From: Tropicimonas isoalkanivorans
GTDB lineage: Bacteria; Pseudomonadota; Alphaproteobacteria; Rhodobacterales; Rhodobacteraceae
Reading direction: 5' to 3'
DNA length: 64,000 nt
Assembly (NCBI RefSeq): GCF_900112335.1
Contig: NZ_FOLG01000003.1
Coordinates: forward strand, 186,001-250,000
In this document: positions 58,512-64,000 of the stretch, one piece after another
How positions within the stretch are numbered: position 1 is the stretch's first letter
How the letters are laid out: every line of letters starts with the position of its first letter
Translations under genes and position numbers: made by a program
The notes under the pieces: generated by a model
The model's database searches: none
Told to the model about the DNA's origin: nothing
The model's input: the letters and a program-made list of their open reading frames with translations, nothing else

Positions 58512-59587
58512 TGCGCCGCCCAGGTATTCCAGGCCTGGGTCACGGCCTCGGCGTTCTCACCCCACCATGCGACGTTCTGGGTGAAGCCCTTGTCGTTCCA
58601 CTCCGGGTTGGTGGGCAGCTTGGCCGCCATTTCAGGAGCAATCAGTTCGAAGGCCTTCTGGTTGGTCGGGCCATAGGGGATCTCCTCGACGAAACGCGCT
58701 TGGGTTTCGGGCGAAAGCGCGAAGTCGATGAATTTGTGCGCGTTCTCGAGGTTCACCGGGTTCTTCAGGATCGCGTAGGCACTCGGCATTTTCATGTGTT
58801 CATTCCACTCGATCGCATAGTCACCGCCCTCGTCGATCATCGGCTGGATGCGGCCGTTGGCGATGGCCTCGATGTCCACCTCGCCGGTCGACAGCAAGTT
58901 GGCCGAAATCGCATCGGTGTCGTAGAAGCTTACGATATCGTCGCGGATACGGCTGAAGGCGGCAAGCGCTCGGTCAATGTCGAGCGGGTAGAGTTCGTCC
59001 ATCGGCACGCCGTCGGCCAGCAGGGCAAATTCCAGATCGGGCATGTTAAGGTCAAGCCCAGAGATCGCACGCGCGCCGGGGAACTGTTCGACATCCCAGA
59101 ATTCGGCCCAGCTCGTGGGGGCACCGTCGGCGAAAGCCTTGGTGCTGTAGCCAAGCACCCGGGCATATACCATGCGGCGCACCATCAGTTCCTGAGCGGA
59201 ATCGGCGCCGATGTCGTCGACACTGAACATGGTGAAGCGGTTGTAGTCGACCGGCTCCAGCACGTCGTTGGCAGCGAGGGTCTGCAACAGGCCCTCGCTG
59301 GTGTCGACCACGTCGACCAGCGGCTGCTCGTTCTTGACGGACTGGATCAGTGGCGCCATGTCGCTTGGCGTCTTGACGACCTGAATGCCGGTCGCCTCGG
59401 TGAAGGGGCCATAGACCGCGCGCTCCATGGCATCGCCGTAGGAGCCGCCGGAACTGGTGCGGATAATCACCTGGTTCGATTGCGCGCGCGCCATGTGACC
59501 GCGCGAGATCATCGCGGCGGCGGGGAGTGTGGCTGCGCTGGCTTTAAGGAAGCCGCGACGTGTAAAGCCAGATCTATTCTGTGTCAT
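58508..59587 (-). CDS. Extracellular solute-binding protein, PotD/opine type, Tat-exported
   Basis: Periplasmic receptor of the importer, 359 residues. It has a twin-arginine signal (FTRRGFLKASAATLPAAAMI), then a type II binding fold starting VIIRTSSGGSYGDAMERAVYG and DMAPLIQSVKNEQPLVDVV. ATG 59587 follows AAGGAAA; the frame further upstream overlaps the M24 gene and is not coding. Tat export suggests folding before secretion. It is the second gene of the operon after the M24 gene. The ligand is probably a small amine or amino acid derivative. Confidence 0.92.
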   Translation of the reverse strand: MTQNRSGFTRRGFLKASAATLPAAAMISRGHMARAQSNQVIIRTSSGGSYGDAMERAVYGPFTEATGIQVVKTPSDMAPLIQSVKNEQPLVDVVDTSEGLLQTLAANDVLEPVDYNRFTMFSVDDIGADSAQELMVRRMVYARVLGYSTKAFADGAPTSWAEFWDVEQFPGARAISGLDLNMPDLEFALLADGVPMDELYPLDIDRALAAFSRIRDDIVSFYDTDAISANLLSTGEVDIEAIANGRIQPMIDEGGDYAIEWNEHMKMPSAYAILKNPVNLENAHKFIDFALSPETQARFVEEIPYGPTNQKAFELIAPEMAAKLPTNPEWNDKGFTQNVAWWGENAEAVTQAWNTWAAQ

Positions 59588-59643
59588 CGATGTGTTTCCT
59601 TTTTTCGAATAGCGTTTGGTTGGTCGATTGGTCTGCGCCCGCG

Positions 59644-60798
59644 TCAGACCCGGTACAGCCCGCCTCTGGTAAGGGCCTCGGGCCCCTCCGGGCCGAGTGC
59701 GGCGGTGGAGCCGATTGCGACGGCCTTGCCGTCGGGCAAGTGACCGACGCACACCACATGGAATGTCATCCCGATCTCCAGCGGCATCTCGACCACCGAA
59801 TTGAGTCCGAGCTGCCATTGCGCGCCCCAGGAGGGCGGAAAGCCGAGACCGAGGGAGTAACCTGAGCGGCGCGCGAGCGTGAGGCCATGGTTCATTCCAT
59901 CGAGAACGGCCATGGCAGCATCATTGATGACCCGCATCGGAGCACCCGGCTCCATCGCCGCCACGGCCGCCGCCTGCGCCTTCACCAAGGCCTCCGCGCC
60001 GCGTTCTATGGCCGGTTCGGGCTTGCCGACGAGCGTGACCCGCATGGATGGCGCGTGATACCGCCCGCGCACCCCTGTTACCTCCGTGACGACATGGTCG
60101 TCGGCCTCGATGACGGTGCCTTCCCAGGTCGCATGGATCAGCCCGGTGCGTATGCCGGATGTGATATTTGGCCAGCTCCCAGGATATTCCGACCCGTAGG
60201 CGATCATGGCGCTCAGGACCATCGCAGACAGGTCATTCTCGCTACGGCCTGCGGCGATCACCTGTCCCACGCTGTTGGAGACCTTATCGCCGATCCGGCC
60301 GGCTTCCCGCATTACGTCGAGTTCCGCGGGGCGCTTGACCAGCCGCATCCTGTCGATCAGCGAGGAGACATCGATCCAATCGACGCCCGTGTGGCTTGCG
60401 GTGATGTCCGCCGCCCTCTGGGCCGACATCGTCCAGCTTGCGAGTTCAAGACCAACTTTCTGCCCCGCACCGAGGCGGCGCGCGAGGAAGCCGCTAGAGA
60501 CCTCGATCGGATCTTCGTCATCCTGGAACACGACAAAGTCATCGAGGCCCCCTGCCCTCACGGCATCACGGGCGTTCACATATTCCATCTGGCGGGTGAA
60601 GAGTTCGAGCGGGCCGCTTCGGAGAAAGAGGAGGAACTGGAAAGTGAAGACCGCCTTGGTCTGGTAGCCCGTGAGGTAAAGGATATTTTCCGGCGCGCTG
60701 ACGACGATCGCGTCAAGCCGCTCGGCCTCCATTCGGGACCGGAGAGCCTCTTGTCGCGCCGCATATTCTTCGCGGCTGAATCCGGTGAACCTGTCCAT
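59644..60798 (-). CDS. M24-family hydrolase, creatinase/ectoine-hydrolase-like
   Basis: 'Pita-bread' fold protein of 384 residues with an N-terminal creatinase domain (VVSAPENILYLTGYQTKAVF) and a C-terminal M24 domain. The metal-binding residues of true aminopeptidases seem absent: the first Asp position is Glu (TEVTGV), the second reads HAPSMR without Asp, and the His motif GHxxGL is GYSLGLGFPPSWG. The GYSLGLG-FPP form is shared with creatinase-like C-N hydrolases. It therefore more likely opens a small non-peptide substrate. It is the first gene of the transporter operon, with a GntR operator about 95 bases upstream. Confidence 0.88.
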   Translation of the reverse strand: MDRFTGFSREEYAARQEALRSRMEAERLDAIVVSAPENILYLTGYQTKAVFTFQFLLFLRSGPLELFTRQMEYVNARDAVRAGGLDDFVVFQDDEDPIEVSSGFLARRLGAGQKVGLELASWTMSAQRAADITASHTGVDWIDVSSLIDRMRLVKRPAELDVMREAGRIGDKVSNSVGQVIAAGRSENDLSAMVLSAMIAYGSEYPGSWPNITSGIRTGLIHATWEGTVIEADDHVVTEVTGVRGRYHAPSMRVTLVGKPEPAIERGAEALVKAQAAAVAAMEPGAPMRVINDAAMAVLDGMNHGLTLARRSGYSLGLGFPPSWGAQWQLGLNSVVEMPLEIGMTFHVVCVGHLPDGKAVAIGSTAALGPEGPEALTRGGLYRV

Positions 60799-60885
60799 CG
60801 TCTTTGCTCCAGTCCGAGCTCCGCCCTCAAGACGGCTCCGTTAAGCAAGGTTTTCTCTCGCTACGTAAATCAGTGTGCCAGTTGT

Positions 60886-60901
60886 ATACCACCTGTCAAC
60901 C
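60886..60901 (-). promoter_or_regulatory. Probable GntR operator before the M24/transporter operon
   Basis: ATACCACCTGTCAACC occurs here and again, identical and in the same orientation, at 62786-62801. The flanks GTTG (60881-60884) and CAAC (60897-60900) form an outer inverted pair. The site is in the 194-base gap upstream of the M24 start (60798). Confidence 0.75.
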
Positions 60902-60992
60902 CGCAACATTCGATTGGAATATTGCGCACCGCGCTTCGCCCAGGGATTGATCGTGTCGCCAAGTCTTGAGGCGGCTAGCAAATTCGCCGGCG

Positions 60993-62075
60993 TCAGATGC
61001 CCCAAACGTCACGCCGAAGCCGGAATGTGTGGTCAGGGGCTTTCCTGGAGATCGCGAATTCCGATGCCGAATCGCCCGCGCAGGCGGATAGGCGCGAGAC
61101 AGCCGCGAGGAGATCCAACGTCGCCGCATCCGCTTCTGGCCCGGGGGTGTGCGTTTCGGCCAGGGACGCGAGCCAGTCGGTGTCCGACGTGCTGGCGGTG
61201 CCTTCGGATGTGGAGGCTTCACAGTGCATGAACCTCACAATGGATCCGGGCGATATCTGCGCAAAGCGGCCGAGATCCGGGTCAATGATCGTTCCAATCT
61301 TCGGATAGCCACCCATAGTGGCCGCATCGCACATTTGCACCACCGGCTGCCCGCCGTTTGGCAACTGGACGATACCCGGAACAATCCCATGCGAGCGCAG
61401 TTCGGGCACCCCTTTCATGGTCAGGACCGGACCTTCGAGCCGATGGCCCGCGCGGTTGCATTGCGCCGTCACCCGCCATGGCCCGTTCCAGAAATCCGCT
61501 CGGCTTTCTGGATCGAGGTAGGCATATTCCGCGGCCGGGATCACACGGAAGGGCGCCAAGCCGACCCGAGGCGGCGGTTGGATCGGGCAACAGAACGGAA
61601 ACCGCAGCGGCGCGGCGCCGACCGGGAGCCGGTCTCCGATCTTCAGCGGCCGACCCATGTGGCCCCCAAAACTGCCCCGCAACTGGGTGCTCCGAGAGCC
61701 TAAAACGAGCGGGACATCTATCCCGCCAGCCACCGTAAGATACGAATAGGTCCCCCCGGGACGCGGCTCGATCTCCAACACCTGGCCGGCGAACACGCTG
61801 AGCGTGGTCCAACTGTCGACGCAACGGTCCCCAAGGCCCGCAATCATGCTGGCGCCGGTCAGGGCGATGGAGGTATGTCGATGAAACCTCAAGGATATTA
61901 CTGCCCTCGGCAGCTCGATCCCCGCGAGCCCCTCGGGATTGCCGAGCACGATGTTACCTGCCGCCAACGCCGCCAAATCGGCTGCGCCCGCACGGGGAAC
62001 CCCTTCCGACAGATGCCCCAGTCGACCGTGGTCCTGTACTGTCACATGGGGCGTGGTAGCCAGCACCTCGATCAT
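60993..62075 (-). CDS. pxpC: 5-oxoprolinase-type subunit PxpC (biotin-dependent carboxyltransferase domain)
   Basis: Part of the PxpABC complex that, in characterised bacteria, hydrolyses 5-oxoproline to glutamate with ATP. The 360-residue protein belongs to the carboxyltransferase/allophanate-hydrolase subunit 2 family. Recognisable parts are VTVQDHGRLGHLSEGVPRAGA at the start, VAGGIDVPLVLGSRST, and the C-terminal LPNGGQPVVQMCDAATMGGYPKIG. ATG 62075 overlaps the pxpB stop. Proteins of this family have also been recruited to other cyclic amides and ureas, so the substrate here is open. Confidence 0.9.
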   Translation of the reverse strand: MIEVLATTPHVTVQDHGRLGHLSEGVPRAGAADLAALAAGNIVLGNPEGLAGIELPRAVISLRFHRHTSIALTGASMIAGLGDRCVDSWTTLSVFAGQVLEIEPRPGGTYSYLTVAGGIDVPLVLGSRSTQLRGSFGGHMGRPLKIGDRLPVGAAPLRFPFCCPIQPPPRVGLAPFRVIPAAEYAYLDPESRADFWNGPWRVTAQCNRAGHRLEGPVLTMKGVPELRSHGIVPGIVQLPNGGQPVVQMCDAATMGGYPKIGTIIDPDLGRFAQISPGSIVRFMHCEASTSEGTASTSDTDWLASLAETHTPGPEADAATLDLLAAVSRLSACAGDSASEFAISRKAPDHTFRLRRDVWGI

Positions 62076-62716
62076 GGCCGCGCCACCGGAACAAACCGCA
62101 CCCTGTCCCCCGCTGCAAGCAGCGCGGGCGGGTCACGGTCGGCCACGAACATGCGCAACGAGGTCCGCCCCAGAACATGCCAGCCCGTCGGGCCATCCGA
62201 CGCCGAGACGCCTGTCTGCGCGCCGGCGATGGAAACTGTGCCGGCCGGCATGCTGATGCGAGGCTCCGCCCGTCTGGGAACCTCAAGAACCGGGTCGAGC
62301 GGGCCGAGGTACCCAAACCCTGGATGGCTGCCGATGGCGAAGGCGCTGTACGTCGGGGCAGCGTGCCGAGCGATCACCTCGGCGGGGCTGAGACCAGAAA
62401 GCCGAGAAACGAGTTCGAGGTCGACACCATCGTAGACGACCGGGATTTCCAGCAGGCGGCCGGGCGCAACCTGCTTTTTGGGGAGCCGTCGAACCTCCTC
62501 CCAGGTCTCGAGGAGGCGTTCCTCCAGGTCCGCTGACGGACCCCACGTGACCACCGTCAAGTTGGTTACACCGGGACACGTCTCACGGACCTCGTCCCAT
62601 CCATCGACCTTGCGCGCCAGCGCCCAGATCCGTTCCTGAACCGTTAGCGAAAACGCGCCGCCCGCGTCGAACAGTAGCGCCCGCGCACCAAGTGAACTTA
62701 TGATAGGAGCGGTCAT
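62072..62716 (-). CDS. pxpB: 5-oxoprolinase-type subunit PxpB
   Basis: Partner of PxpC, 214 residues, allophanate-hydrolase subunit 1/KipI family. Motifs include ARALLFDAGG, EIPVVYDGVDLELVS and the strongly conserved IGSHPGFGYLGPLDPVLEVPRR. ATG 62716 has AGGAG upstream. The frame continues upstream to 62803 through the promoter and operator and is not likely to be translated. It is the first gene of the pxpBC unit, divergent from the GntR gene. Confidence 0.9.
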   Translation of the reverse strand: MTAPIISSLGARALLFDAGGAFSLTVQERIWALARKVDGWDEVRETCPGVTNLTVVTWGPSADLEERLLETWEEVRRLPKKQVAPGRLLEIPVVYDGVDLELVSRLSGLSPAEVIARHAAPTYSAFAIGSHPGFGYLGPLDPVLEVPRRAEPRISMPAGTVSIAGAQTGVSASDGPTGWHVLGRTSLRMFVADRDPPALLAAGDRVRFVPVARP

Positions 62717-62785
62717 GCGGCTCTCTGGGCTCCCGAAGCGTGGCCGGTTGGAGAAAAACGCTCTGGCTTTTGCCTGCCAAATGGA

Positions 62786-62801
62786 ATACCACCTGTCAAC
62801 C
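62786..62801 (-). promoter_or_regulatory. Probable GntR operator at the pxpB/gntR divergent promoter
   Basis: Second exact copy of ATACCACCTGTCAACC, lying 70 bases before pxpB and 32 before the GntR start. An overlapping inverted pair CAACC/GGTTG (62797-62809) adds dyad symmetry. Position suggests control of both pxpBC and the regulator itself. Confidence 0.78.
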
Positions 62802-62832
62802 AATGGTTGATGATTTTCTGGGAGGTCAATAA

Positions 62833-63504
62833 TTGGTGGACAAGGCAGAGAACGGGGGCGACCAGCGCCGGTCGATGGTGGCCTATGAGGTGCTGCTGGA
62901 AAAGATCCTCTCCGGTGAGCTCTTGCCCGGCTCGATCATTCAGGAACGGCGCTTGACCGAAGAGATTGGCGTGTCGCGTACGCCGGTCCGGGACGCCCTG
63001 CTGATGCTCGAAAACGAGGGCCTTCTGGTCCGCCGCGAACCGCGTATGCTTCAAGTCAAGCACATGGATACGCGGGAATACTTCGACAATCTTCATATCC
63101 GCCAAATTCTCGAGCCGGAGGCTGCGAGCCTTGCCGCCCAGCGCGTCGCCACCGCCGAAGTGGAGGCCTTGGAAGCCCGGATCGAAGCACTTGCCGCATC
63201 CGACGAGCCCGAACGGGCCGAAATTCGCGCCACCGACGAACGCCTGCATGAGATGATCGGCCTGAATTCGGGAAATCCGCAGTTGTGGCGCATTGTGCAG
63301 GGGTTGCGCCTTCAGACCCTCGTCTTCGACGTCAAGAGCTTGCCCGAAAGGCGCCAGGCCACCTTTGCCGAGCACCTCACAATCCTGGGGGCGCTCAAGG
63401 CACGTAACTCTGATGCTGCCCGAGACGCCATGTTCAGCCACCTCGAGAATGTGCGCAAAAGCATCATCGACCATCTGACCGGCGGCGGAGCCAGCGGCCG
63501 TTAG
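62833..63504 (+). CDS. GntR-family regulator, FCD subgroup
   Basis: Probable repressor of the surrounding catabolic genes, 223 residues. The winged HTH (LLPGSIIQERRLTEEIGVSRTPVRDALLMLENEGLL, about residues 30 to 65, written here only in part of its length) is followed by an all-helical FCD effector domain with His/Asp metal-binding positions around ATDERLHEMIGL and TFAEHLTILGAL. TTG 62833 has GGGAGG 7 bases upstream; GTG 62836 is an alternative. Its stop overlaps the convergent pxpA stop by 4 bases. FCD regulators usually sense carboxylic acids. Confidence 0.93.
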   Translation: MVDKAENGGDQRRSMVAYEVLLEKILSGELLPGSIIQERRLTEEIGVSRTPVRDALLMLENEGLLVRREPRMLQVKHMDTREYFDNLHIRQILEPEAASLAAQRVATAEVEALEARIEALAASDEPERAEIRATDERLHEMIGLNSGNPQLWRIVQGLRLQTLVFDVKSLPERRQATFAEHLTILGALKARNSDAARDAMFSHLENVRKSIIDHLTGGGASGR

Positions 63505-64000
63505 CCGTTGAGGTATTGGGCGCAAACCCGAAAGCCCGCCTCTTCCAGCGCCGCCCTCAGAGCTTTAGCGATGGTCAGGGCACCCGGGGTGTCGCCATGC
63601 ACACAAATCGAGTCGATCGCCGTCGGCAATCGTCTGCCGCTTTCGGCGATGAGTGCACCTTCGGAGAGCATCGCCTTGACCGCCGACATGATCTCTGCCG
63701 TGTCGTGGCGCACTGCTCCGGGCTGTCGCCTATCCGACAAATTGAAATTATCCGCATAAGTCCGGTCGGCATAAATTTCGCTGATCGGGGTCAGCCCAAG
63801 CTTCTCAGCCGCGCGTTCCGTCGCCTGCCCGGGCATCACCATGTAACGCAGCGCAGGGTCGACCGCTTTGATCCCCCGCCCGACGGCCATGGCCAGAGCG
63901 TCATCCTCCGCGCAAATATTGCCCAATGCCCCATGCGTTTTCACATGGGTCATGGGCACCCCTTCCAGCGCGGCAATTCCGGCGAGAGCGCCGACCTGGT
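63501..64000 (-). CDS. pxpA: 5-oxoprolinase-type subunit PxpA, LamB/YcsF family (5' part outside window)
   Basis: The gene enters from beyond base 64000; the last 166 codons are visible. Family features are QVGALAGIAALEG, then the motif MTHVKTHGALGN, where most relatives have HVKPHGALYN. ISEIYADRTYADNFNLSDRRQPGA and a C-terminal SICVHGDTPGAL match the YcsF/PxpA pattern well. It is on the same strand as pxpB and pxpC but separated from them by the gntR gene, so it must be transcribed from a promoter outside the window. Together the three subunits would make a complete PxpABC enzyme. Confidence 0.9.
   Translation of the reverse strand, partial: QVGALAGIAALEGVPMTHVKTHGALGNICAEDDALAMAVGRGIKAVDPALRYMVMPGQATERAAEKLGLTPISEIYADRTYADNFNLSDRRQPGAVRHDTAEIMSAVKAMLSEGALIAESGRRLPTAIDSICVHGDTPGALTIAKALRAALEEAGFRVCAQYLNG

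Overview
The window looks like a chromosome segment of a GC-rich alphaproteobacterium, most likely from the Rhodobacterales or a relative. The grounds are the nosRZDFYLX order including nosX, pseudoazurin next to a Crp/Fnr (NnrR-type) regulator, an inositol cluster with a LacI regulator, frequent ATGA/TGATG gene overlaps, and several GTG/TTG starts. This placement is inference. I saw no rRNA, tRNA, CRISPR array, insertion sequence or phage gene. The window is almost entirely accessory catabolism, respiration and surface or export functions.

Layout. (1) 1-8.7 kb, + strand: a galactoside utilisation operon. It holds the end of a MalG-type sugar permease, a GH36 alpha-galactosidase, a GH42 beta-galactosidase, galE, galT, galK and a LacI regulator. 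Together these hydrolyse alpha- and beta-galactosides and feed galactose through the Leloir pathway. (2) 8.7-9.9 kb: two strong hairpins, then a LacI-like sensor protein with no DNA-binding domain. (3) 10-22 kb: a myo-inositol regulon. It has a ribose/inositol-type ABC importer (ATPase, permease, binding protein), a LacI regulator, two Gfo/Idh/MocA dehydrogenases, IolE, IolD, IolC, IolB and an IolJ-type aldolase. Two identical 18-bp palindromes, one in each divergent promoter region, tie importer and enzymes to one regulator. (4) 22-30 kb: a DUF3300 protein with an unusual low-complexity tail, a D-erythronate dehydrogenase-like SDR, and an RND pump with its adaptor. (5) 30-41 kb: an autotransporter of about 2,950 residues with about 26 Gly-rich repeat modules, followed by a LytTR/LytS two-component pair. 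(6) 41.6-42.2 kb: an SH3/DUF1236 envelope protein. (7) 42.3-53.7 kb: nitrous oxide respiration, with nnrS, pseudoazurin, an NnrR-like regulator, a DUF1858 protein, and nosX, L, Y, F, D, Z, R. Crp/Fnr-type boxes lie at matching distances upstream of pseudoazurin and nosR. (8) 53.9-64 kb: a catabolic regulon controlled by a GntR/FCD protein. It has an SDR, a DapA-family lyase, a polyamine/opine-type ABC importer, a creatinase-like M24 protein, and 5-oxoprolinase-type subunits PxpC, PxpB and the end of PxpA. Two identical 16-bp sites mark its two promoters.

The most interesting candidates for new biology are the region 8 regulon, whose substrate I cannot name, the giant repeat autotransporter with its two-component pair, and the HTH-less LacI protein beside structured intergenic DNA.
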